Origin: Candidatus Fermentithermobacillaceae bacterium
GTDB taxonomy: Bacteria; Bacillota; Sulfobacillia; Fermentithermobacillales; Fermentithermobacillaceae
Length of the DNA: 9,714 nt
Direction of reading: 5' to 3'
Assembly: GCA_012842105.1 (NCBI GenBank)
Contig: DUTL01000151.1
Span: forward strand, 1-9,714
Shown here: positions 1 through 5,234 of the stretch, one piece after another
Numbering within the stretch: the stretch's first letter is position 1
Layout: each line of letters begins with the position of its first letter
Translations under genes and position numbers: made by a program
The notes under the pieces: model-generated
What the model saw: the letters and a program-made list of their open reading frames with translations, nothing else
Databases searched by the model: none
Told to the model about the DNA's origin: nothing

Positions 1-1
1 A

Positions 2-136
2 AAGCTAACCGTCAGCCATCTAGATGACTCCCACAGCACCATACATGCCGTTCGGTATGTGGCACTTCCAGATGTACTGGCGTATCCATTTAGGCTATCC
101 TCGGCGACACGCACGCTGATGCATATCTTTCCATAG
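2..136 (+). CDS. possible 3' end of a plus-strand gene, unidentified
   Basis: One plus-strand frame stays open from the left edge to a TAG at 134-136 (44 codons); the other two plus frames close early. The visible tail includes RYVALPDVLAYPF. I do not recognise it. The main support is context: a strong plus-strand intrinsic terminator follows about 110 bases later, so some plus-strand transcript should enter the window from the left. The open frame is short enough to be chance. Confidence 0.2.
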   Translation, partial: KLTVSHLDDSHSTIHAVRYVALPDVLAYPFRLSSATRTLMHIFP

Positions 137-247
137 TGAACATCCTCCTGTCTTTTTCAAAGTCAAGGATTTTGTCCGCACCCCCAAGAGGGGAAATCAA
201 AATGGCCGTTGAAACGTATGAAGTGCCATGCCCGGGGTACCATAAGT

Positions 248-284
248 CAGGCGGGGAACCTTATTGGTCCCCGCCTGTTTTCTT
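248..284 (+). terminator. intrinsic terminator, plus strand
   Basis: A GC-rich stem (left arm 248-260, right arm 266-277, one bulged A, five-base TTATT loop) is followed by TTTTCTT. The pyrimidine tract lies on the plus strand only, so it ends transcription coming from the left and would also keep it out of flagellin as antisense. Read on the minus strand, behind flagellin, the same stem has no U tract, so it is not a standard flagellin terminator, though it could protect an mRNA 3' end. Confidence 0.8.
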
Positions 285-398
285 AACAAAACTCCAATCT
301 ACTTCAACAGTCTTGCCATGAGCTTTATTGACCCTGTCTCCGCCAAATTCCTCCGCTTTTTCTAGCTCAAAAGGTGCAGCACTGACTGCGGACGGATG
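261..398 (-). other. open frame without a start codon, overlapping the 3' end of flagellin
   Basis: On the minus strand, one base off the flagellin frame, 45 codons run open from 398 to a TAA at 263-261. The part beyond the flagellin stop reads like ordinary protein (EKAEEFGGDRVNKAHGKTVE, then VDWSFVKKTGGDQ). A TAA lies just upstream and there is no ATG, GTG or TTG inside, so it cannot be translated on its own. It could be the remnant of a gene broken by deletion, a -1 frameshift extension of flagellin (the heptamer at CTT TTG is not a classical slippery site), or chance. Its last codons lie inside the plus-strand terminator stem, which argues against a selected protein. Confidence 0.2.
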
Positions 399-1183
399 TT
401 AGCCTGAGCCAACATCGCTGTGCCTGCCTGAAGCAGAATTTGATGTCTTGTGAAGTTTGCCATCTCAAGAGCCATATCCACATCTCTTATGCGAGATTCT
501 GCGGCAGCAAGGTTCTCGGCGGCAGTGTTTAGGTTGTTAATGGTGTGTTCAAGCCTGTTTTGCTGAGCGCCGAGATTGGCACGAGTAGTCGAAATCTTCT
601 TAATTGCGTCGTCGACGGAATTCAAAACAACAGTAGCAGATGCAAGATCGGTAATGCTCATATCCCCTATTTCCAAACCAGACGCTGTCATGTCGTCAAT
701 CGCAAACTTCATGCTTTGATTAGCGTTTGCTCCAATCAGGATCTCAACAGAATCGGTTGCTGCTAGACTACCATCTAGTAGTTTCTTCGTGTTAAATTCG
801 GTAGTATTGGCGATTCTGTCGATTTCGTCCTTCAAGCTTTGAATTTCTGCATCAATGGCTGCATAGTCGTCATCCTCAATTATGCTCGTCGATGCCTGCA
901 CCGCCAATTCTCTCATTCTCTGCAAAATCGAGTGAGTTTCATTAAGCGCACCTTCTGCAGTCTGAATCATGGAAATGCCGTCCTGAGCATTTCTGGTCGC
1001 CTGCCTCAAGCCAGAAATCTGCCCTCTCATCTTCTCTGAGATTGCCAGGCCTGCGGCATCGTCTGCGGCTCTGTTGATACGGTAACCGGAAGACAGTTTT
1101 TCCAAAGACTTGGCCATTAAGTTGTCGGTAACTGTGAGGTTTTTCCAGGCGTTTAACGCACTGATATTTGTGTTAATCCTCAA
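362..1183 (-). CDS. flagellin
   Basis: Structural protein of the flagellar filament, secreted through the flagellar type III system and assembled outside the cell. The 273 residues begin MRINTNISALNA and carry the conserved N-terminal D0/D1 helices (1 to about 135, with SSGYRINRAADDAAGLAISE at 31-50 and LQRMRELAVQ at 87-96, the segment matching the TLR5-contact region of other flagellins). A very short middle follows, then the C-terminal D1/D0 helices (about 185-273, ending QAGTAMLAQANIRPQSVLHLLS). The variable D2/D3 domains are essentially absent, as in minimal Bacillota flagellins. The start is TTG at 1183-1181, fixed by the family N-terminus and an AAGGAGG (1199-1193) nine bases upstream. 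An out-of-frame ATG (1188-1186) opens a two-codon ATG-AGT-TGA frame overlapping the TTG. Two CsrA-type hairpins precede the gene. Confidence 0.97.
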   Translation of the reverse strand: MRINTNISALNAWKNLTVTDNLMAKSLEKLSSGYRINRAADDAAGLAISEKMRGQISGLRQATRNAQDGISMIQTAEGALNETHSILQRMRELAVQASTSIIEDDDYAAIDAEIQSLKDEIDRIANTTEFNTKKLLDGSLAATDSVEILIGANANQSMKFAIDDMTASGLEIGDMSITDLASATVVLNSVDDAIKKISTTRANLGAQQNRLEHTINNLNTAAENLAAAESRIRDVDMALEMANFTRHQILLQAGTAMLAQANIRPQSVLHLLS

Positions 1184-1189
1184 CTCATA

Positions 1190-1227
1190 CTACCTCCTTG
1201 TAGTTTTTCCTCTGCGTCCTTGCAGAG
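1190..1227 (-). promoter_or_regulatory. double CsrA-type hairpin covering the flagellin Shine-Dalgarno
   Basis: On the minus-strand RNA two small hairpins follow each other. The first is CTCUGC-type: arms 1227-1222 and 1215-1210 (CTCTGC / GCAGAG) with loop AAGGAC. The second has arms 1203-1200 and 1193-1190 (CTAC / GTAG) with loop AAGGAG. Both loops are six bases and present GGA, with the GGA motifs 22 bases apart. The second site, read TACAAGGAGGT, closely matches the known CsrA consensus RUACARGGAUGU and is itself the Shine-Dalgarno. CsrA dimers are known to repress B. subtilis hag by bridging two such sites, relieved by FliW. I infer the same control here; csrA and fliW are not in this window. 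Confidence 0.8.
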
Positions 1228-1302
1228 TTTCGGCCTGTGAACTCACCCAGCAGCACGGCAATTTGTGCAGCTCCCGATGAGTCCAAGCGCCTACTGATGT
1301 AT

Positions 1303-1330
1303 CTATCGAAATGCCTTCTTATGAAATTCA
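1303..1330 (-). promoter_or_regulatory. candidate sigma-28 (sigma-D) promoter for flagellin
   Basis: On the minus strand TGAA (1330-1327) is followed after 16 bases by TTCGATAG (1310-1303). This compares with the sigma-28 consensus TAAA-N15-GCCGATAA, with mismatches in both boxes. The spacing is the same as in the better match at 2349-2322. Transcription would start near 1296, giving a leader of about 110 bases that contains the CsrA-type hairpins. The match is weaker than expected for a strong flagellin promoter. Confidence 0.4.
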
Positions 1331-1334
1331 TAAG
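1318..1334. repeat. 17-bp perfect palindrome over the candidate flagellin promoter
   Basis: CTTATGAA and TTCATAAG flank a single central base. The palindrome covers the -35-like TGAA of the candidate sigma-28 promoter, a usual place for a repressor operator. No regulator that would bind it is recognised in the window. Confidence 0.5.
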
Positions 1335-1485
1335 CAAGAACCGAAATGAGGCATTAGTCCCAATGAACCCAGTCAATTCGAAGACATCTGTCTTTAGCCA
1401 CATATTATGACGGCATCTCTCAGGCAAACTTCGGATTGTGATATATGAATACGTGGCATAAGCGGCCTAATCAAGTGACCACCCT

Positions 1486-1501
1486 CAAGCATAAATGCTT
1501 G
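1486..1501. repeat. 16-bp inverted repeat in the glycosyltransferase-flagellin gap
   Basis: CAAGCAT and ATGCTTG are separated by two bases, 23 bases past the end of the upstream gene. No U tract follows on either strand, so it is not a terminator. It may be an operator or mean nothing. The rest of 1204-1523 holds no convincing gene: the open frames there have odd composition and weak ribosome binding sites. Confidence 0.35.
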
Positions 1502-1523
1502 GTAACATGGCGCCAGTTGAACC

Positions 1524-2231
1524 CTACTCCCCCATTTGATTCTTCCGGCTCTGCCTGTGCATCCTCCCGAACATAGAGATGACCCTCTCAGCATCTTCAT
1601 CAGACGACAGTACTACAGAACTGCGTCCATAGAGAAGCAGGGTGTTGAGAACCGGCTCTGACACACATGCCATGGACACAGGAAGCTCCATCATGCTCCC
1701 AAAAGCCATGGGGTCATTGAAGAGATTGAACGGCCTCTCCTCAAACTCAAACACAACAGGTTCGGCAGTGGTACATAGCATAAGATCCCACATAGTCTTC
1801 CATGAAGTACCGACAATAACTTCTTGATCGGAAAGGGACTTTGCAAGGGAAGTATCATAAGGAATGCTTACACATTCAAATTCCTCAAGAATGCCTTCAA
1901 ACGCGTCATTTTCACATCCGGATTCACATGGTGGAACTTCTTCACCACGATAGAAAAGCGTAACCCTGTGCCCTTTATCGAGCAAATAGGTTATCTGTCC
2001 TCTCATCTTAGCCGCAATTTCTTCGCTCACATGATCCCAAACGTAATATCCAATATTCAACGGCCGGATAATCTCTATCTGTGGCAGCACCTGCCATACT
2101 CCATCCGCGGCCCCCCGGGCCACCCCAATCTCAGCAGGCCACTTAGAAAGGTAGAGTGAAACACCTTCCAAACAGGTCTTTATATACTGCTCGGCGCTGA
2201 CAGCCGCAGCAGATATGTCTTCATCTTTCAC
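1524..2231 (-). CDS. glycosyltransferase-like protein, N-terminal domain only (truncated)
   Basis: The 235 residues have a middle that resembles the N-terminal Rossmann domain of GT-B (GT4-type) glycosyltransferases: NIGYYVWDHVSEEIAAKM (59-76), then LLDKGHRVTLFYRGEE (83-98), then EVIVGTSWKTMWDLM (137-151), the usual 'could be seen, sought in the city' strand before the acceptor side. The sugar-nucleotide domain that should follow residue 210 is missing; the protein ends in a polar tail (MHRQSRKNQMGE). The first 50 residues are unassigned. The start is GTG 2231-2229 because AAGGGGG (2246-2240) sits eight bases upstream; an earlier in-frame TTG (2276) lies in a terminator tract and has no such site. 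Lying upstream of flagellin and behind a sigma-28-like promoter suggests an ancestral role in flagellin glycosylation. It may be a decayed gene or a small dedicated domain. Confidence 0.5.
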   Translation of the reverse strand: MKDEDISAAAVSAEQYIKTCLEGVSLYLSKWPAEIGVARGAADGVWQVLPQIEIIRPLNIGYYVWDHVSEEIAAKMRGQITYLLDKGHRVTLFYRGEEVPPCESGCENDAFEGILEEFECVSIPYDTSLAKSLSDQEVIVGTSWKTMWDLMLCTTAEPVVFEFEERPFNLFNDPMAFGSMMELPVSMACVSEPVLNTLLLYGRSSVVLSSDEDAERVISMFGRMHRQSRKNQMGE

Positions 2232-2273
2232 ACCCTGTACCCCCTTGTTCAAATTCCCTCGCGTAACACTCGT

Positions 2274-2301
2274 CAAATAAAACTCCGCCTATAAGGCGGA
2301 A
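2274..2301 (-). terminator. intrinsic terminator / attenuator in the motility leader
   Basis: The minus-strand RNA reads TTCCGCC, TTATA loop, GGCGGAG (six pairs plus a G-U), then TTTTATTTG. This is a compact stem with a U tract. It begins about 15 bases after the predicted start of the sigma-28-like promoter at 2349-2322 and lies upstream of the glycosyltransferase-like gene, so it would stop that transcript unless read through. Confidence 0.7.
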
Positions 2302-2321
2302 CTACCTAGAGTCCGTAAGTA

Positions 2322-2349
2322 GTATCGGCAAAACAGGATAGGACCTTTA
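2322..2349 (-). promoter_or_regulatory. sigma-28 (sigma-D) promoter
   Basis: On the minus strand TAAA (2349-2346) is followed after 16 bases by GCCGATAC (2329-2322). Seven of eight bases match the -10 consensus GCCGATAA and all four match the -35 core. It points toward the glycosyltransferase-like gene and flagellin. A TAGCC / GGCTA inverted repeat (2348-2352 with 2358-2362, and a second GGCTA copy at 2370-2374) overlaps the -35 box. Confidence 0.7.
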
Positions 2350-2666
2350 GCCTACTGGGCTATCAGTTTGGCTAGAGACGTCACGCTATGAACGTGCCAT
2401 GCCATGAAACACCGCCCTATTCGCTAGTGATGCTTTTCTGCTCAAAGTGGCTAACTGTCATTCGATTGATGTCGACATCCCGACCCTTTCCCCTAATTTC
2501 CCCCACCCTCTTTGGAAAACCTATGGACAGTTGGCCTGGAGCTCGCGATCTCCTGATCGCTGGGATGGCAATCCCCCAGGCCTGGATAAAGTAGCCAAAT
2601 GGGCTCCGCCAAAGCGGGAATTCATTCGACACAGTGTTCTCATACCAAACTCGAGGTGGTTATGAC
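2350..2666. other. intergenic region between divergent units, no convincing gene
   Basis: This lies between the leftward motility promoter and the rightward DUF421 operon. Two overlapping antiparallel open frames cover 2417-2665. Neither has a good ribosome binding site, and both peptides are rich in P, W, R and S with no recognisable family. No clear sigma-A promoter for the DUF421 operon was found. A four-pair hairpin (CCGC CAAA GCGG, about 2604-2615) is the only structure seen. It could contain decayed insertion-sequence DNA, but I cannot show that. Confidence 0.4.
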
Positions 2667-3401
2667 TTGAACGAAGTACTGGTTGTCTCTGTGCGCGGCA
2701 TCATAAGTTTCTTTTCGCTTCTCATATTTACAAGGATTCTAGGCAAGCAACAGATAAGCCAGATGACTTTTTTCGACTATGTAGCAGGTATCACCATAGG
2801 CTCAATAGCTGCTTCTTTGACTGTAGACGTAAGCATAAGAGCGTGGCCTCAGTTTTTCGGGCTCTTTATCTGGGTGGCCCTCGTATTCCTCCTTCAGGTA
2901 GTGGCAATGAAATGGCGCTGGGCATCAAAATATATAGACGGAGAGCCAACTGTAGTAATCATGAACGGACAGATAATGGAGACCGCTTTGCGCAGAACCA
3001 GGTACAGAGTATCTGACGTCCTTGAGGAACTAAGGCTCTTGGGCATATTCGACCTCGCTCAAGTTGAGTTTGCCGTACTTGAAACAAAAGGCCGCATCTC
3101 TGTGTTGCTCAAATCTCAGTACCAACCGGTTACCCCCAAAGATATGAACATACCCACTGATTATCAGGGAATTACCACAGAACTCATATACGACGGCATA
3201 ATCGTTGACTCTAATCTGGACCAGGTTCACCTAGACAGAAAATGGCTCAAAGAGGAGCTCAAGAAACAAGGAATAAAAGACCCGACCGAGGTGTTCATGG
3301 CAACGTTGGATACCTCAGGCAACCTGTACGTGGATACTTACAAGGATCATGTGACGAGCCCTGTTGACATATCAGACCCAATCAAGCCAGAGAAAAAGTA
3401 G
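2667..3401 (+). CDS. DUF421 (YetF-type) membrane protein
   Basis: This is a 244-residue cell-membrane protein of the DUF421/YetF family (B. subtilis relatives YetF, YdfR, YkjA, YrbG), of unknown biochemical role and often linked to spore formers. There are hydrophobic segments at about 4-22, 38-54 and 61-80. The family core includes RILGKQQISQMTFFDYVAGI (23-42), which carries the helix junction, and YIDGEPTVVIMNGQI (89-103) opening the cytosolic alpha/beta domain. The soluble domain continues through LEELRLLGIFDL and ends in a charged tail. Length is near the family norm of about 230. I place the start at TTG 2667-2669, seven bases after GAGGTGG (2653-2659). An upstream in-frame GTG (2634) would add 11 residues not typical of the family. 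An out-of-frame ATG-ACT-TGA overlaps the TTG. The stop codon overlaps the ribosome binding site of the next gene. Confidence 0.93.
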   Translation: MNEVLVVSVRGIISFFSLLIFTRILGKQQISQMTFFDYVAGITIGSIAASLTVDVSIRAWPQFFGLFIWVALVFLLQVVAMKWRWASKYIDGEPTVVIMNGQIMETALRRTRYRVSDVLEELRLLGIFDLAQVEFAVLETKGRISVLLKSQYQPVTPKDMNIPTDYQGITTELIYDGIIVDSNLDQVHLDRKWLKEELKKQGIKDPTEVFMATLDTSGNLYVDTYKDHVTSPVDISDPIKPEKK

Positions 3402-3414
3402 GTGGTAAGTGACA

Positions 3415-3960
3415 ATGGCAGGTAGCAATCCGCAGCAGAATACTCGGGCAAACGGTGCCCGTTCGAGTAATGAACGCTCAGACAATGGCAATAACAGCCA
3501 CGGGAAAAGCAGTCAACCCAACAACCAACCACCAAAACCTAAGAAACACAAACCCGAGCCCAAAAGCAAACCTTGGGGCTACATCTACATTATGGCCATG
3601 CGCATACTCCCTTTCGCTATTCCAATTGTGGTGCTCATGTGCTTTACTCTGATACTTAACCTTCCCATGCCTCTCAAAAGCCCCAAAGGGCGCGACGATG
3701 ATGTACTGCTGCATCTTAAGTTAGCTCACGAAAGCATACTGGCTGAAGACTGGGTGCAAGCGCTCGCCCATATTGAAAATGCCGAAAAAGCATGGGCTAT
3801 GGTGATTCCACGAATCCAAATCGGAGTACAAAAGGACGACATCGGCAACCTTACACTAAGCCTGGTTAGGCTGAAAGCGTCAACTCAGTGTATGGATAAG
3901 CCAGGGTGCCTGCGTGAACTTGCTGAATCATTCCTTTACTGGGATGAGATCGGCAAATAG
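3415..3960 (+). CDS. DUF4363-family membrane-anchored protein
   Basis: The 181 residues have three parts. Residues 1-57 are hydrophilic and disordered-looking, rich in S, N, P and K, with a PKPKKHKPEPKSKP stretch. One membrane segment follows at about 59-83 (MAMRILPFAIPIVVLMCFTL). Residues 95-181 form a helical domain (LAEDWVQALAHIENAEKAW, ending ESFLYWDEIGK) that resembles DUF4363. Such genes are commonly found directly behind DUF421 genes, which supports the call; the function of the pair is unknown. The ATG at 3415 is chosen because AGGTGG (3400-3405) lies nine bases upstream. A GTG at 3409 is only three bases from it. That site overlaps the upstream TAG, so the two genes are probably translationally coupled. 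The long basic, proline-rich N-terminus is unusual, since many family members have only a few residues before the membrane segment. Confidence 0.75.
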   Translation: MAGSNPQQNTRANGARSSNERSDNGNNSHGKSSQPNNQPPKPKKHKPEPKSKPWGYIYIMAMRILPFAIPIVVLMCFTLILNLPMPLKSPKGRDDDVLLHLKLAHESILAEDWVQALAHIENAEKAWAMVIPRIQIGVQKDDIGNLTLSLVRLKASTQCMDKPGCLRELAESFLYWDEIGK

Positions 3961-4162
3961 CCGTCTGTTCCAGAACACTAATGGCCTTTGCCCTGCGAAA
4001 CATGGAACTACGGCAATGCGCCATGCTGTGCCATCTTGCGGCAATCACTTCAGACCCGGCAGTAGCCGCTGTCATGATGACACTCACGTGGGCCGGGTCT
4101 CCATGGCAGGGGCCTGTGCGGGGCCCAGCCCGGAGGTGGCAACATTAACCTCTCTATCAATC

Positions 4163-4190
4163 AGGGGCCTTGCCGGCCCCTCTTGTTGCT
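4163..4190 (+). terminator. hairpin terminator between convergent genes
   Basis: AGGGGCC, TTGCC loop, GGCCCCT form seven pairs, followed on the plus strand by TCTTGTTGCT. The tract is modest. It sits 200 bases past the DUF4363 gene and ten bases past the stop of the convergent DegV gene, so it may serve both strands; the minus side has little U. The preceding 3961-4162 is GC-rich and holds no supported gene. Confidence 0.55.
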
Positions 4191-5045
4191 CTAGTACGCC
4201 ACAGGGTGAACGCTGATCCCAACTGTACCCGGGCCTGTATGAACACCAATCACCGGGCCCACTTCAAACAATACCGGTTCTCCGACAATATTCAGCCGGG
4301 ACACAACTTGTTCAATAAGGCATTTCGCATAATCAAGAGCTTGTCCGTGCCCAACACCCACAAGAACCTTGTTCTTACCGAATTTCTGTGCTAAAAAGTC
4401 CACCATTCCGGCAATTGCATGCTTGATACTTCTGACCTTCCCAATAGGCACATAAACCCCGTCTTCAACATGTACTATAGGTTTTATGTTAAGCAAATTC
4501 CCCAGAAGAGATGAAACCTTTCCAATCCTGCCGCCCTTGTGAAGGTAATGCAGGGTATCCAGGCTGAACAGAACCTCTGATTGCTTCTTTAGACGGGCCA
4601 TGCATTCCAGAATAGCAGGAACGGCGTATCCCGCCATAGCAAGACGTGCCGCTTCTATCGCCTGTACAGCTATTCCATAGCTTATGGAGCCGGTATCTAC
4701 AATATGGATGCGGCCCGGCGCCAGTTGTTCTGCTGCCAGCCTGGCAGAATCAACTGTACTGCTCAATGCCTTTGAAAGGTGAAACGACAAGACTTCCTTA
4801 CCCGATTCTACGAGGGGTTTGAAGATATCTATGAATTGCCTGGGCGAAGGCTGAGAGCTAGTTGGAAGTTCCTTTGCTTTCTCGAGCATAGGGTAAAACT
4901 GCTCAGAGGTGAGGTCGATTCCATCCCGGTAAATAACCCCTTCGTGTATCACCGAAAGTGGGATTACGCTTATCCCGTACTGCTCCGCCAAATTCCGGGG
5001 GATGTCGCTGGTGCTATCTGTAACAACTGCAATATTGCTCACCAT
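4191..5045 (-). CDS. DegV-family fatty-acid-binding protein (FakB-like)
   Basis: DegV-family proteins bind a single fatty acid; some (FakB) present it to the kinase FakA, which feeds acyl-phosphate into phospholipid synthesis. Family landmarks are in order across the 284 residues: VVTDSTSDIP (7-16), PTSSQPSP (61-68), SKALSSTVDSARLA (91-104), HYLHKGGRIGKVSSLLG (166-182), and GPVIGVHTGPGTVG (263-276). The length is normal. The start is ATG 5045-5043, six bases after AAGGAG. A longer reading to 5117 would add 24 residues lacking a ribosome binding site and would begin inside the promoter. No fakA-like gene is visible, so whether it serves fatty-acid uptake is unknown. It has its own sigma-A promoter and is a single-gene unit unless the upstream transpeptidase transcript reads through. 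Confidence 0.95.
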   Translation of the reverse strand: MVSNIAVVTDSTSDIPRNLAEQYGISVIPLSVIHEGVIYRDGIDLTSEQFYPMLEKAKELPTSSQPSPRQFIDIFKPLVESGKEVLSFHLSKALSSTVDSARLAAEQLAPGRIHIVDTGSISYGIAVQAIEAARLAMAGYAVPAILECMARLKKQSEVLFSLDTLHYLHKGGRIGKVSSLLGNLLNIKPIVHVEDGVYVPIGKVRSIKHAIAGMVDFLAQKFGKNKVLVGVGHGQALDYAKCLIEQVVSRLNIVGEPVLFEVGPVIGVHTGPGTVGISVHPVAY

Positions 5046-5113
5046 CACACACTCCTTGTTACATAGTCTTGCTGCGAAATGGGGATTGGCTTTTTCAACT
5101 GCAATTACGCCAT

Positions 5114-5143
5114 ACAATAAACATAATAACAGATAAATGTCAA
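5114..5143 (-). promoter_or_regulatory. sigma-A promoter of the DegV gene
   Basis: On the minus strand a perfect TTGACA (5143-5138) and TATTGT (5119-5114) are separated by 18 bases in AT-rich DNA. Transcription would begin near 5107, leaving a leader of about 60 bases. The -10 has two mismatches. Confidence 0.6.
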
Positions 5144-5234
5144 TTGAAAGAAAAAGGTTCTAACCGGTTGCCATGAGGAATTGGCCGGCTCATGCATATA
5201 GTCACACAGTGACGGTGGAGGCTGCAAGCTGTGA

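Noticed and set aside
202..321. Possible 39-residue gene starting ATG 202 with AGAGGGG upstream
   Set aside because: The reading frame runs through the stem and U tract of a strong terminator on the same strand, so it would be cut off before its stop; no recognisable peptide.
1185..1427. 80-residue minus-strand frame ending one base before the flagellin TTG
   Set aside because: Weak ribosome binding site, odd composition, and it covers the promoter, palindrome and CsrA-type hairpins. A leader peptide coupled to flagellin is possible but not supported by the sequence alone.
1394..1600. 68-residue minus-strand frame as a continuation of the glycosyltransferase by frameshift
   Set aside because: The peptide shows no GT-B C-terminal features (no glycine-rich sugar-nucleotide motif or EX7E-type segment), so a simple frameshift does not explain the truncation.
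2274..2400. c-di-GMP or other riboswitch ahead of the motility genes
   Set aside because: None of the conserved GEMM elements (such as the GAAA tetraloop with its receptor and the conserved purine core) is present. The conserved-looking GCCGATA is explained by a sigma-28 promoter.
2417..2665. Two overlapping antiparallel frames of about 70 residues upstream of the DUF421 gene
   Set aside because: No good start sites, no family resemblance, and they occupy opposite strands of the same DNA; probably non-coding.
3914..4216. 100-residue plus-strand frame after the DUF4363 gene
   Set aside because: Composition rich in S, G, P and C, begins inside the previous gene, no Shine-Dalgarno, and runs through the convergent terminator.
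5149..5214. Intrinsic terminator for the L,D-transpeptidase gene
   Set aside because: A TTTTTCTTT tract (minus strand, 5158-5149) exists but no adequate stem precedes it, and the GTCAC-ACA-GTGAC hairpin at 5201-5213 has no U tract.
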